This document shows, one piece after another, positions 37,090-46,091 of a DNA stretch of 64,000 nucleotides. The position numbers were made by a program, and so were the translations under genes. A model generated the notes under the pieces. That model was not told where the DNA came from. It searched no databases and was given only the letters and a program-made list of their open reading frames with translations. The DNA is taken from assembly GCA_019359615.1 (NCBI GenBank), contig JAHHHA010000022.1:45348-109347 (forward strand). The letters are read 5' to 3'. The DNA comes from Cyanosarcina radialis HA8281-LM2. Its GTDB lineage: Bacteria; Cyanobacteriota; Cyanobacteriia; Cyanobacteriales; CCAP-1448. Within the stretch, counting starts at the first letter, position 1. The number at the start of each line of letters is the position of its first letter.

Positions 37090-37392
37090 CCTCGCTTTCC
37101 GTTAAATGTATGCCTAGTAGTCTGTCAACTTGAAATTGACAGGTTATTTCTCCCCTCTCCCAAGCTTGGGAGAGAGGTTGGGGGTGAGGGCTAGCCCTCA
37201 CTTCTACTTCGACGAAACACTAGTCTTATTGCCAATAAATTATAGCGATCGTCAACCAACTTTCTTGCTTGCCCCCTGCGTCTGGGATCGAACAATACGG
37301 TAAACCGAATTTTACGGTAACAAGTAACTGCACTAAAATACGATCGTGTACGGCAATAATAGCTAATCGATCGCCAAACTAATTTAAAAACA
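37090..37392. other. Gene-free stretch with MITE-core fragment
   Basis: A CCCCTCTCCCAAGCTTGGGA...GGTTGGGGGTGAGGGC fragment lies at 37152-37191. No gene is seen. The region is divergent and should carry promoters for the TM2 and DUF1825 genes. Confidence 0.5.
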
Positions 37393-37716
37393 ATGGGATT
37401 CTTTGATTCAGAAATTGTCCAGGAAGAGGCCAAGCAGCTATTTGGAGATTATCAAGCTCTGCTGAAGCTGGGCAGCAACTACGGCAGATTCGATCGCGAA
37501 GGGAAAAAGCTGTTTATCGAGCAAATGGAAGCGATGATGGATCGCTACCGCATTTTTATGAAGCGATTTGAACTCTCAGATGACTTCATGGCCCAGATGA
37601 CCGTAGAGCAACTCAACACCCAACTCGGTCAGTTTGGCATGACACCTCAACAAATGTTCGACCAAATGAACATGACTCTAGAGCGGATGAAATCAGAATT
37701 AGAAAAGACAAGCTAG
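37393..37716 (+). CDS. DUF1825 family protein
   Basis: A 107-residue soluble helical protein typical of cyanobacteria. The family wording is MGFFDSEIVQEEAKQLFGDY, FDREGKKLFIEQMEAMMDRY and FGMTPQQMFDQMNMTLERM. No catalytic motif. It is conserved across the phylum and its function is unknown. The ATG has no strong ribosome site (AACAATG). Gene call is confident. Confidence 0.9.
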   Translation: MGFFDSEIVQEEAKQLFGDYQALLKLGSNYGRFDREGKKLFIEQMEAMMDRYRIFMKRFELSDDFMAQMTVEQLNTQLGQFGMTPQQMFDQMNMTLERMKSELEKTS

Positions 37717-37911
37717 TCAAATCCAATTCGCAATTTTCAATTCGCAGTTCACAGTTAGCTCCCTACTATGCTTGATTTATGCTTGCCGAAGTTTCAAGTC
37801 ACCAGGAACGAGCATTGATACTGCTCATTTCTTGTGTTACCTAACTGAAGCTAGATGCTCGTACTTTATATTAATTGCGAATTGCGAATTGTCAATTGGC
37901 AATTGCTACGC
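37717..37911. repeat. AATTCGCAATTTTCAATTCGC-type repeats
   Basis: Variants at 37724-37750 and 37875-37905, same family as at 18041-18215. No gene is present between the convergent DUF1825 and penicillin-binding protein genes. Confidence 0.55.
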
Positions 37912-39810
37912 CTACTGCCTCGGCGGGCGCTTGAATTTGGAAGCTGAAGGAAAATATTCGACGGGTACGCCATCTAAAGCTCTCATCATAAATCTGCGCC
38001 AGATCGGAGCGGCAAATTCACCTCCCGTAATGCCAGAACCTAAAGTTCTGTAGTCATCTTTACCAATCCAAACTGCTGTAGATAGTTGGGGTACGTAGCC
38101 GACGAACCAAACATCTCTTTCCGAAGAGGTCGTACCAGTCTTTCCAGCGGCGGGGCGGCCTATAGAGGCGTATTTACCAGTACCGCCATTGATTACCGAT
38201 TGCATCACGCTAGTAGTGGAAGCTGCCGACCAAGGATCTAGAACTAGCTTTGGTTTAGGCGTGTTATCCAACCACAGATTACCAGCACTATCGGTCACTC
38301 TCACGATGCTAGTGGTTGGGGAAGACCAGCCATTACTGGCAAAAGTGGCATAAGCACCTGCCATTTCTAAAGGCGTTAAATCGACCGAACCTAAAGGTAA
38401 AGAGATTACAGGCTCTATCGGACTTTTAATCCCCAAAATCCGGCAAGTTTCAATGACTTTATCTATCCCCACGGCTTGCCCGATCTTGACCGCTGGCACG
38501 TTAGCCGATACTGCTACAGCATTACGAACGCTCATCGGCCCTGAGAAATTGCCACCGTAGTTTTTGGGGTAATAGTAGATGCTGCCATCTCTATACCTGA
38601 CGGGAGTATCGTTAACGATCGAATCTGGCGTATATCTACCGCTGGCAAAAGCCGTATAGTAGACGAATGGCTTAAAAGCAGAACCCGGTTGGCGGCGAGC
38701 TTGATTGGCGCGATTGAACTTACTTTTTTTGTAATCGGTTCCGCCTACCATCGCTTTGACGAAATGCGTCCTCGGATCGACTGCTACCAGTGCTAGCTGA
38801 TACCTACGTCCCTTATACCGACTGAGGGTATCTTCTGCCATCTTTTGAAACTTGGCATCAATGGTGGTTTGCACTCGCAGGCCACCTTTGAGAACTGCGT
38901 CCTCTCCAAAACGCTCCTTTAATTCCTGTTGTACTGTGTCTGTAATGTAAGGTAATTCCTTACCTTTCCAGGAAGTCAGTTGGCCTAATTTAATCGGCTG
39001 CTTGAGTGCGGCTTTTTCTTCTTGGGGGGTAATCCATCCCAGTTCCTGCATCCGGTTGAGAACTTCTGCTTGCCGCTTTTTCGCCGCTTGATAATTTCTA
39101 AAAGGGCTGTATTTTTCTGGAGACTGAATTAACCCGGCCATCATTGAGGCTTCTGCCAGGTTTAACTCAGAGGCGTGCTTGCCGAAGTAGCTTTCAGCAG
39201 CAGTTTCAGCCCCATAATTGTTGTGTCCCCAATAAACTTCATTGAGGTACATCTCTAAAATCTCATCTTTTTTAAAGACTTGCTCTAACCGGACTGCCAG
39301 TACGGCTTCAGCAATTTTGCGCGTAAACTTTTTCTCTTTTTCCAAAAATATATTTTTTACCAACTGCATGGTAATCGTCGAAGCCCCTTCTTTGACATCA
39401 CCTTCTTCAAAGTTGGCTTTAACTGCCCGACCGATACTGTTAAAGTTGATCCCTTGATGTTGAAAGAAGTGACTGTCTTCGATCGCAAGCACTGCTCGCT
39501 TCAGATTGGGAGAGATTTTGTTTAAGGCGATGACTTCTCGATTAGCCTCTTCGTGGAGACTAGCGAGGTGTTTGCCTTTAATGTCATAAATGTAAGTAGT
39601 CTCTGGCGGGGAATAATTTCGCAGCCCTCTGACATCCGGCAAGTTGCGGAAGCTAATCGCTAAGCCCACCAAACCGCCAGCTACGGCCGAACTAGCCAGC
39701 ATCGTTAGCACCAGGATCGTTCCCCCTGTGGTTTTCCCTACTCCTTGCAAGAAGTTGAGGAATGGTGCTGTGTCGATCGGTTTTTTGTCTTGAATAGTTC
39801 TAGAAGACAC
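37912..39810 (-). CDS. Class A penicillin-binding protein (PBP1A family)
   Basis: A 632-residue bifunctional peptidoglycan synthase anchored in the inner membrane (GTILVLTMLASSAVAGGLVG, residues ~30-50). Glycosyltransferase motifs: EDSHFFQHQGINF, EGASTITMQLVKN, RKIAEAVLAVRLE, LNEVYWGHNNYG. Transpeptidase motifs: SxxK in PGSAFKPFVY, SxN in SANVPAVK, KTG in AGKTGTTSSERDVWFVGY. Start is GTG 39810 with GGAAG upstream. Length and motif order are normal. It acts in the periplasm in wall growth. Not obviously in an operon. Confidence 0.93.
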   Translation of the reverse strand: MSSRTIQDKKPIDTAPFLNFLQGVGKTTGGTILVLTMLASSAVAGGLVGLAISFRNLPDVRGLRNYSPPETTYIYDIKGKHLASLHEEANREVIALNKISPNLKRAVLAIEDSHFFQHQGINFNSIGRAVKANFEEGDVKEGASTITMQLVKNIFLEKEKKFTRKIAEAVLAVRLEQVFKKDEILEMYLNEVYWGHNNYGAETAAESYFGKHASELNLAEASMMAGLIQSPEKYSPFRNYQAAKKRQAEVLNRMQELGWITPQEEKAALKQPIKLGQLTSWKGKELPYITDTVQQELKERFGEDAVLKGGLRVQTTIDAKFQKMAEDTLSRYKGRRYQLALVAVDPRTHFVKAMVGGTDYKKSKFNRANQARRQPGSAFKPFVYYTAFASGRYTPDSIVNDTPVRYRDGSIYYYPKNYGGNFSGPMSVRNAVAVSANVPAVKIGQAVGIDKVIETCRILGIKSPIEPVISLPLGSVDLTPLEMAGAYATFASNGWSSPTTSIVRVTDSAGNLWLDNTPKPKLVLDPWSAASTTSVMQSVINGGTGKYASIGRPAAGKTGTTSSERDVWFVGYVPQLSTAVWIGKDDYRTLGSGITGGEFAAPIWRRFMMRALDGVPVEYFPSASKFKRPPRQ

Positions 39811-40046
39811 GACGGTTTTACTTCCTTACAGGTTGGCTCGACTGAGTTATGAATTATAAATTACGAGTTATGAATTATGAAATTACCGCATCCTTAAGGG
39901 ATGAGCAGAGGAATTTGAGCTTGGTATAGCTATTTTTGGGCAGATTGTCAAGGACGATTACGTCTTTCCCATCATAGACGGATTTTGAGATATGCGATAA
40001 TGGTCGATCGACCTCCAGAAGTTTATTAAGTATTATTAACTATAAT

Positions 40047-41273
40047 ATGGCTCCCGATCGAGTGGCAAGAGAAAATACAGGGTTAGACTGGTTATACCGA
40101 GGTGTCAGCGAAATTTTTCCCGATCGCCCCGATTCTGAAGATACTAGCGAAAATTTGGCGCAGCGATTGGCAAAAACCGATCGCCCTTTGCGGGTAAAGT
40201 TAGGAATCGATCCTACTGGGGCAGAGATCCATGTCGGGCATAGCATTCCGGTCCGCAAGCTGCGAGAGTTTCAAGATGCTGGCCATCAAGCGGTGCTGAT
40301 TATTGGCGATTTTACCGCTCAAATTGGCGATCCGACCGGGAAATCAGAAGTTCGCAAGCAGTTGACTCCGGCGGAGGTGAAGCAAAACGCTCAAACTTAC
40401 TTAGAGCAAGTGCGACCGATTTTAGACTTGGAGCGGGTAGAAATCCGCTATAACTCCGAATGGCTCTCGAAACTCGATTTAGGCAAGATAATCGAGTTGC
40501 TATCGACTATGACTGTGGGGCAAATGCTAGCTAAGGAAGGTTTTGCCGACCGCTATGCGAAAGAAAACCCGATTTTTCTGCACGAGTTTCTCTACCCGCT
40601 GATGCAGGGATACGACTCGGTAGCGGTGCAAGCCGATGTCGAGTTGGGGGGAACCGATCAAAAGTTTAATATTGCTGTCGGGCGCGATTTGCAAAGATAT
40701 TTCGGACTGTTGCCCCAATTTGGCTTGCTGATGCCGATTTTATTGGGGACTGATGGCAAAGAGAAAATGTCGAAGTCTTTAGGCAATTATGTCGGGTTGT
40801 TAGAAGAGCCGCTGTCAATGTACTCGAAGCTAGAGAAAACGCCAGACAACTTATTGCCAGAGTATTTTGAACTGCTGACAGATTTGCCTTTAGAAACTCT
40901 GCCAGAAAATCCGCGCGATCGCCAGAAACTTTTGGCCCTCAATATTGTCAGTCAGTATCGCGGTGAGGAAGCAGCTAAAAAAGCCCAGGAAGCTGCAATT
41001 GAGTTGGTAAAAGGAGCGGGAACCACTGCCGCCGATAGCGTGCCAGAATTTTCCCTTTCTGAAGTTCAATTTCCGGCCAAGTTGTTTTATATTCTCAATG
41101 CTGCTGGTTTGTGTAAAAGTGGTAACGACGCTAAACGGCAGATTCAAGGTGGGGCTGTCAGGCTAGATGGCGAGCGCATAGAGCAAGTCGATCTCGGCTT
41201 CGATGCGCCCACAGAGCTAGCCGGACGCACTTTGAGCGTCGGCAAAAACCGATTCGTTCGTCTCGTAACTTGA
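40047..41273 (+). CDS. tyrS: Tyrosyl-tRNA synthetase
   Basis: A 408-residue class I aminoacyl-tRNA synthetase. HIGH-type motif is [11 protein letters not shown], the KMSKS motif is [12 protein letters not shown], and an S4 RNA-binding domain closes the protein ([20 protein letters not shown]). KMSKS rather than KFGKT marks the TyrZ-like subtype. The ATG at 40047 has no Shine-Dalgarno sequence; a TATAAT just before it is too close to be its promoter. The cognate tRNA-Tyr lies about 4.6 kb downstream on the other strand. Identification is firm. Confidence 0.95.
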   Translation: MAPDRVARENTGLDWLYRGVSEIFPDRPDSEDTSENLAQRLAKTDRPLRVKLGIDPTGAEIHVGHSIPVRKLREFQDAGHQAVLIIGDFTAQIGDPTGKSEVRKQLTPAEVKQNAQTYLEQVRPILDLERVEIRYNSEWLSKLDLGKIIELLSTMTVGQMLAKEGFADRYAKENPIFLHEFLYPLMQGYDSVAVQADVELGGTDQKFNIAVGRDLQRYFGLLPQFGLLMPILLGTDGKEKMSKSLGNYVGLLEEPLSMYSKLEKTPDNLLPEYFELLTDLPLETLPENPRDRQKLLALNIVSQYRGEEAAKKAQEAAIELVKGAGTTAADSVPEFSLSEVQFPAKLFYILNAAGLCKSGNDAKRQIQGGAVRLDGERIEQVDLGFDAPTELAGRTLSVGKNRFVRLVT

Positions 41274-41312
41274 AGCGATCGATCGATAAATTTAAGTGTG
41301 AGGAAACTACTC

Positions 41313-41846
41313 GTGTTTTTAATTCGCAGATCTACACCTTTGTTAGCAGTTGGAGTTGCTCTAAGTTTATCGCTCGCTAGCTGTGGTGGAGAAAATAAAG
41401 CTAGCCAATGCAATAAACTGACTGCTGCTACCGATAAATCGGTATCTATTAACAAAAAATATGAAGAACAGCTTCAAAAGCTGCAACAAGGAAGCAGTCC
41501 TAAAAACTTCAATGAAGCCAAGGCGCTTTTTGGGAAATTAGCTGGCATTTTTACTTCTTTTAGTGGCGAATTAAAAGCATCTAATCAAGAAGCTACAAAA
41601 CTGAGTTTTAGTGACGATAAACTGAAAGAGTTTCATACTCGCTATATTAAGATCGCAGGCGAACAGGAAAAGTTAGCAACCGATGGTAACAAGTTATTTC
41701 AAAAAGCTAGCAAGCTGCAAAAAGAGGCAGACTTCCGGCAGTTAGGCCCAGAATTTATTTCGATCTCGCAAAGAAGTGTTTCTAATACTCAGGAAGGCAA
41801 AAAGCTGGTTGACGAACTTAAAGCTTATTGTGCTGACACCAAATAA
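41313..41846 (+). CDS. Small lipoprotein, tandem paralogue 1
   Basis: A ~177-residue exported lipoprotein. Signal peptide with lipobox LSLASCGGE; Cys would be lipidated. The mature part is helical with KASQCNKLTAATDKS near the lipid and a C-terminal Cys in LKAYCADTK, so the two cysteines may pair. By alignment with its two neighbours the start is GTG 41313 (MFLIRRST), preceded by GAGGAAAC, not GTG 41298. Function unknown; two close paralogues follow on the same strand. Confidence 0.75.
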   Translation: MFLIRRSTPLLAVGVALSLSLASCGGENKASQCNKLTAATDKSVSINKKYEEQLQKLQQGSSPKNFNEAKALFGKLAGIFTSFSGELKASNQEATKLSFSDDKLKEFHTRYIKIAGEQEKLATDGNKLFQKASKLQKEADFRQLGPEFISISQRSVSNTQEGKKLVDELKAYCADTK

Positions 41847-41961
41847 TTTGTCTTTAGCCTGTCGATCGAGATTGAGTTTGAGCGCTAGTGCTGCTAAAGT
41901 TGAGTCGATGATGCTTTAACTGAAGCAAAAAAATTTACCAGTTTTTTCTGAGGATACAATC

Positions 41962-42492
41962 ATGTTTTTCATTCGTAAATCTACCGTTTTATTCGCAGTC
42001 GGTACAGCTTTGAGTTTATCGCTCGTTGGCTGTGGAGAAAGTAAAGTTAGCCAATGCAATAAACTAACTGGTTCCGGTAACAAGTTGGCAACTACTAGTA
42101 AAAAATATGAAGACCAAACGAATGCGTTGCAAAAGGAAGGTGCTCCCAAAGATTTAAATGCAGCTAAAGCAACTTTTGCGAAACTAGCTGCTATTCTTAA
42201 CTCATTTGGTGGGGAAGTAAAAACAATCAAGCAAGAAGCTAGTGGGTTTAACTTCAGTGACGATAAACTTAAAGGATTTCACGGACGTTATATCACTATC
42301 CTCACCGAGCAAGAGCAATTGGCAACGAATGGCAGTAAATTATTTGACAAAGCCAGTAAACTAGGAAATCCTGAAGAATTTTCTCAAGTTTTACCAGAAA
42401 TTGCCAATCTCTCTCAAAAGAGTGAAGCTAACGAAGGCGAACAGAAAAAACTGGTTAGCGAAGTTAATACTTATTGCGGTGCGAGTAGCTAA
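41962..42492 (+). CDS. Small lipoprotein, tandem paralogue 2
   Basis: A 176-residue lipoprotein, second of three tandem copies. Signal peptide MFFIRKSTVLFAVGTALSLS with lipobox LVGCGES; KVSQCNKLT follows as in the other copies. A GAGG ribosome site precedes the ATG. Helical middle with GEVKTIKQEASGFNFSDDKL shared by all three. C-terminal NTYCGASS has the second Cys. It has diverged clearly from copy 1, so the duplication is not recent. Function unknown; a surface or periplasmic binding role is possible. Confidence 0.75.
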   Translation: MFFIRKSTVLFAVGTALSLSLVGCGESKVSQCNKLTGSGNKLATTSKKYEDQTNALQKEGAPKDLNAAKATFAKLAAILNSFGGEVKTIKQEASGFNFSDDKLKGFHGRYITILTEQEQLATNGSKLFDKASKLGNPEEFSQVLPEIANLSQKSEANEGEQKKLVSEVNTYCGASS

Positions 42493-42542
42493 TTTGAATT
42501 TGTCTGTTACTCAAAATCTATTTTGAAAATTTGAAAAATCTG

Positions 42543-42575
42543 AATGACTCGTCTCAACAAATGAAACGAGTCATT
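42543..42575. other. 10-bp hairpin between lipoprotein genes 2 and 3
   Basis: AATGACTCGT (42543-42552) pairs perfectly with ACGAGTCATT (42566-42575) around a 13-base loop. No T run follows, so it may be an mRNA-stability or attenuation hairpin rather than a plain terminator. Confidence 0.5.
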
Positions 42576-42601
42576 TCGAGTTAGGAATCAGGAGACTACC
42601 C

Positions 42602-43132
42602 GTGTTTTTTACTTTCAGATCTACAGTTTTATTAACACTTAGTACAATTGCGAGCTTATCGCTTGTTAGTTGCGGGGAAAGTAAAGTCAGCCAATGCGAT
42701 CGATTAACAGCTTCAGTTAAAAAATCGCAATCTATTTCTCAGAAGCATGAAGAACAACTGAAGGCGTTAGAACAACAAAGCAATCTGAATAATTTCAATG
42801 AAGCTAAAACTGCTTTTGGCAAAGCAGGAGGAATTTTTAAGTCATTTGCTGGAGAATTAAAAACGGTAAATAAAGAATTTACAGGGCTGAATTTCAACGA
42901 TTCTAAACTTAAAGATTTACAGGGCAATTATCAGAAGGCATTAGCAGAACGAGAGAAGTATGCAAGTGACGCTAGTAAGCTATTTGATAAGGCTAGCAAA
43001 CTTAAAAGTCAAACAGATTTTTCCCAACTAGTACCAGAAATTTCTGCTATTACTGAAAAAAGCACGGCTAATTCTCAGCAAATTAAAAAATTAGATGATG
43101 AAATTAATACTTATTGTGGCACAGCTAAATAA
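42602..43132 (+). CDS. Small lipoprotein, tandem paralogue 3
   Basis: A 176-residue lipoprotein, third of the tandem set. GTG start (MFFTFRSTVLLTL) with AGGAGAC upstream, mirroring copy 1. Lipobox LSLVSCGES, then KVSQCDRLTASVKKS; C-terminal NTYCGTAK. The helical body is richest in Lys and Gln of the three. The conserved pair of cysteines and shared GELKTVNKEFTGLNFNDSKL segment define the family. No recognised domain. Confidence 0.75.
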   Translation: MFFTFRSTVLLTLSTIASLSLVSCGESKVSQCDRLTASVKKSQSISQKHEEQLKALEQQSNLNNFNEAKTAFGKAGGIFKSFAGELKTVNKEFTGLNFNDSKLKDLQGNYQKALAEREKYASDASKLFDKASKLKSQTDFSQLVPEISAITEKSTANSQQIKKLDDEINTYCGTAK

Positions 43133-43173
43133 TTTTGATTAGCCTTTAAAATCATAAAATCAGAGGCGATTTG

Positions 43174-43791
43174 ATGAAATTATTATCGATCGAGACGATC
43201 GCTCTGTTAAAGCTAGGAGCAATAATAGCTATCTTACTGGGATGGGAATTAATTGGCGATCGCAGTTTGCTAGCCCAAAACTCGAACCTACAGATGCGAG
43301 ATTTGATATCTGCGCGATCGACTCTGAAGGTTTGTCCCGGTGAAGTACAAACCTTAACGAATTTGATGTTGCGAGATTTACCCGGTTATGCGAATCGAGT
43401 AACTAGAAGATCTAGAAGCATTGGCAGTAACAAAGAATCATCGCTTTATGTAGTAGTAGCAGGAAAGGCAGAATTTGCCCCCTTGAGTTTAGGTCCTGGA
43501 GAATATAGTTCGATCGATCTAGCTACAGATCCCGAAGCCCCACAGCAAGTTTTTTTTACTACCCTAGAGCGACGGTATGCAGATGGTAAAATAGCAGAGT
43601 TTCAGCACTACCATTGGCTGTTTTTAGCTAATACCAAATCTGGTTGGAAACTGGTAACTATGTATTCTCGCCTCGGCTCTTCAACTGGAGAAAAACCGCC
43701 TACTCCACCGCGAGAAACTAGTAATGGCATTATTGGGCAAGCGGTGCGAATTTGGTTGAGAGATTGCCAAGCTGGGACGGTGCGATCGTAA
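43174..43791 (+). CDS. Hypothetical exported protein
   Basis: A 205-residue protein. The N-terminus has one hydrophobic segment (TIALLKLGAIIAILLGWELI) ending near SLLAQN, likely a signal peptide with cleavage at AQN. The mature part (LMLRDLPGYANRVTRRSR, FQHYHWLFLANTKSGWKLVT) resembles cyanobacterial proteins of unknown function that keep a YADG...FFTTLERRY region. ATG 43174 with GAGG upstream is chosen. It follows the lipoprotein trio on the same strand at a 40-base gap. Function unknown. Confidence 0.6.
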   Translation: MKLLSIETIALLKLGAIIAILLGWELIGDRSLLAQNSNLQMRDLISARSTLKVCPGEVQTLTNLMLRDLPGYANRVTRRSRSIGSNKESSLYVVVAGKAEFAPLSLGPGEYSSIDLATDPEAPQQVFFTTLERRYADGKIAEFQHYHWLFLANTKSGWKLVTMYSRLGSSTGEKPPTPPRETSNGIIGQAVRIWLRDCQAGTVRS

Positions 43792-43794
43792 ATA

Positions 43795-43933
43795 AGTAGA
43801 CTTGGGTAATTTAAGTTGTCTGCGATCGAGGACAGGCTGGAAGCCTATCCCACAAGAATGTACTTCACTAAATTGAGAAATGCTACATAAGTTATTTTTG
43901 TTATTTTGGTAAAGACCTTAATAATTCTAAGCG
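43795..43933. repeat. Short interspersed repeat
   Basis: GACAGGCTGGAAGCCTATCC and CCACAAGAATG at about 43830-43858 match the outer arm wording of the structured element at 19870-20155. No gene here. Confidence 0.5.
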
Positions 43934-45223
43934 ATGAATATAAAACTTAAGACTAAGTGGCTGGGATATTTGTTAAAGGCAAACGAGCAGCGAGGATTTT
44001 TTCGAGGCAGTCTCTTGGCTCTAATTTTAATTCTGGGAGCAGGGGTTGTCGCTGTTAGCACGGCCCCAAATTGGCTGAAAACACCAGACAAGCAAAGTGC
44101 AAATATCTCTTCTCCCAGCACTTCTCAACCCTCGACCCCGACTACACCTGCATCTAGCGTTACCCCCGATCCGCTAGGACAAGAACTGATGCAAGAAGTA
44201 TTTGCTTGTATCTCTAGTGCCAACAAGCCAGGAAAACCACCAGACTATCAAGCCTTGCAAGCACGGGCATCGCAATGTTTGTTTCAAGTAGTATTGCTAG
44301 CGCCTGATGGTAGCGTGCGGGATGATGCTAGCGATCGATTAACTGCTGTTGTTAAATCTCTCGGTGTGGCTGTCACTCCATCTACCAGCGAAGGCGAAGC
44401 TAAGGTTGAAATTAAACGTCTAACTAACAGCCAAGTTTTTACTGTACCCGTAATTGTGGGAGGAAAAACCAAAACTTTCTTGCTAGATACAGGTGCTTCT
44501 AATTCGATCGTTGATAGCGAAACTGCCAAACAACTCAAACTAGCGAGTACCCCAATTCCTAGCGAACTGATGAAATACATGGTAGTTGGGGACGATTGCT
44601 CTGAGTTGAAAGGTAACATTCATCCTCTGCCGTTATTGGCCGTGCGATCGGCTAAAGTCAAAGATTTACAAGGACTCGGATTGCCGCCAAAGTTTATTCC
44701 TGGCAAGTTAACTGGAGTTTTGGGTTTAGATTTTTTAAGTAGCTTCGACGTAGTTTTAAATCCCAAAACTTCAACTTTGCAACTTTTGCCACCTTCTCAA
44801 CCAGTTAAAGAGACAATTCCTCTCGTAGGCAAGTTGGGGGTTATGATTGTTGAAACTCAGATTGACGGCAAAGGCCCGTTTCGATTTCTGTTAGATACTG
44901 GTGCCGATCGCATGGTGATTTCTAAACGTTTAGCCCAGAAATTAGCCCTCGATCGCCCGGAGAATCAAAAAATTGAAGTTCTCGGCTTTTGCGGTATTGA
45001 AATCGGACGAGAAACTAAGTTAGATCGAGTCAGCGTCAGGCAACATCAAGCTACTAAACTTGATGCCATCATTCTTGACAGCAAAGTTTTATATTTACTG
45101 GGAGTAGATGGCATTATCGGTCAGAACTTCCTCAATCGGTATCAACAACATTGGCGATTCGGCCAAAAAAATGCCCTCGGATTTCCAGAAGTAGGTAGTT
45201 TGGAATTGACCGAGCAATTTTAG
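43934..45223 (+). CDS. Membrane-anchored double-domain aspartic protease (retropepsin-like)
   Basis: A 429-residue protein with an N-terminal membrane segment (GSLLALILILGAGVVAVSTA) and a Ser/Pro/Thr linker. Two aspartic-protease half-sites follow in one chain: FLLDTGASNSIVD near residue 185 and FLLDTGADRMVIS near residue 320. Each half resembles a retropepsin monomer, so one chain could form the two-Asp active site that retropepsins make by dimerising, as pepsin does. The protease part should face the periplasm. A basic RGFFRG motif precedes the membrane segment. Motifs are clear; activity is inferred. Confidence 0.75.
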   Translation: MNIKLKTKWLGYLLKANEQRGFFRGSLLALILILGAGVVAVSTAPNWLKTPDKQSANISSPSTSQPSTPTTPASSVTPDPLGQELMQEVFACISSANKPGKPPDYQALQARASQCLFQVVLLAPDGSVRDDASDRLTAVVKSLGVAVTPSTSEGEAKVEIKRLTNSQVFTVPVIVGGKTKTFLLDTGASNSIVDSETAKQLKLASTPIPSELMKYMVVGDDCSELKGNIHPLPLLAVRSAKVKDLQGLGLPPKFIPGKLTGVLGLDFLSSFDVVLNPKTSTLQLLPPSQPVKETIPLVGKLGVMIVETQIDGKGPFRFLLDTGADRMVISKRLAQKLALDRPENQKIEVLGFCGIEIGRETKLDRVSVRQHQATKLDAIILDSKVLYLLGVDGIIGQNFLNRYQQHWRFGQKNALGFPEVGSLELTEQF

Positions 45224-45341
45224 ATAAATACCAAGCCTGTCATACTCAATGATTTCATACTCATTCCGTACTCAAAAGACGATCGCCAGAACAAATCTAA
45301 TCACACTTATGATTGGAGGTAAGAGAGAAAGGTAAAATCTG

Positions 45342-45683
45342 ATGACCAACAGCAGCGACAGACTAGACCGAATTGAAGCCCTCCTCGAACGCTTCATTGC
45401 CAACAGCGAAGCTGAGCGAGCCGCCAGCAGCGAGCGACTAAAAGAAATCGAGCTAATTCAGCAATCTAATGCCAAGGCCATCCAAGCTTTGGCAGACCGG
45501 ACAGCAGGCGATCGCAACGATCGAGCCAGATTGTATCAAGCTATGGCCGATCTAGCTTCTGCCCAAGCTGGTTACTATCAAAAGTTGGAATCGCAAGACC
45601 AACTAATCGAAACGCTTTCCCGCCGTCAAGGGGAAATCGTGCAGATTCTCAAAGTGTTGAGCGATCGCCTACCCGATCGCTAA
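45342..45683 (+). CDS. Small coiled-coil protein
   Basis: A 113-residue helical, charged protein with heptad pattern from end to end (RLDRIEALLERFIANSEAER, QDQLIETLSRRQGEIVQILK). No membrane segment. Similar short coiled-coil proteins are frequent in cyanobacteria and unnamed. The ATG has GGTAAAATCTG ahead of it. Start and reality of the gene are fairly secure; function unknown. Confidence 0.65.
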   Translation: MTNSSDRLDRIEALLERFIANSEAERAASSERLKEIELIQQSNAKAIQALADRTAGDRNDRARLYQAMADLASAQAGYYQKLESQDQLIETLSRRQGEIVQILKVLSDRLPDR

Positions 45684-45731
45684 GGTGCGAGCAGCCCTAA
45701 AAGCAGGCAATCTCAAAAGGTTTGATATCTA

Positions 45732-45803
45732 AGCCTTTGACGAGGATTGAACTCGTGACCTCACCCTTACCAAGGGTGTGCTCTACCACTGAGCTACAAA
45801 GGC
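45732..45803 (-). tRNA. tRNA-Thr (GGT)
   Basis: A 72-base cloverleaf. Acceptor GCCTTTG pairs with CAAAGGC, discriminator T. D-arm region TAGCTCAGTGGTAGAGCA, anticodon stem CACCC/GGGTG with loop TTGGTAA (GGT), and T-arm GAGTTCAATCCTC. CCA is not encoded. It lies downstream of tRNA-Tyr, probably co-transcribed. Confidence 0.95.
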
Positions 45804-45818
45804 AAATAACTACTTCTA

Positions 45819-45857
45819 ATTTTTGACTTTTGACTTTTGACTTTTGATTTTTGACTT
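45819..45857. repeat. TTTTGAC heptamer repeats between tRNA genes
   Basis: About five copies of TTTTGAC, one with a changed base, fill the 60-base spacer between two tRNA genes. The reverse-complement heptamer occurs at 35851-35879. Confidence 0.75.
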
Positions 45858-45863
45858 GATTCG

Positions 45864-45947
45864 TGGTGGGCCGGGCTAGATTCGAACTAGCGTAGCTTAC
45901 GCAGCGGATTTACAGTCCGCCCCCATTAACCACTCGGGCACCGACCC
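45864..45947 (-). tRNA. tRNA-Tyr (GTA), CCA encoded
   Basis: Class II tRNA with a long variable arm. Acceptor GGGTCGG pairs with CCGGCCC (one G-T pair), discriminator A and CCA at 45864-45866. Anticodon stem GCGGA/TCCGC with loop CTGTAAA (GTA). The long arm TGCGTAAGCTACGC and T-arm TAGTTCGAATCTA are clear. Confidence 0.95.
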
Positions 45948-46091
45948 ATTTATCCCACGAATAGTAATGATAGCACAAATAGCGATCGCGAACCCAAGCA
46001 TTTTTCCCGATTTTAAGTAGCCTTTGTGCGTGCAGAGGGCGTATCGCTGCTGCCATACTAAAGAAAGTAGGCGTACTCACCCCCTGCCCTT

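Noticed and set aside
40041..40046. TATAAT directly before the tyrS start as a promoter
   Set aside because: It ends at the start codon, so transcription from it would begin inside the gene.
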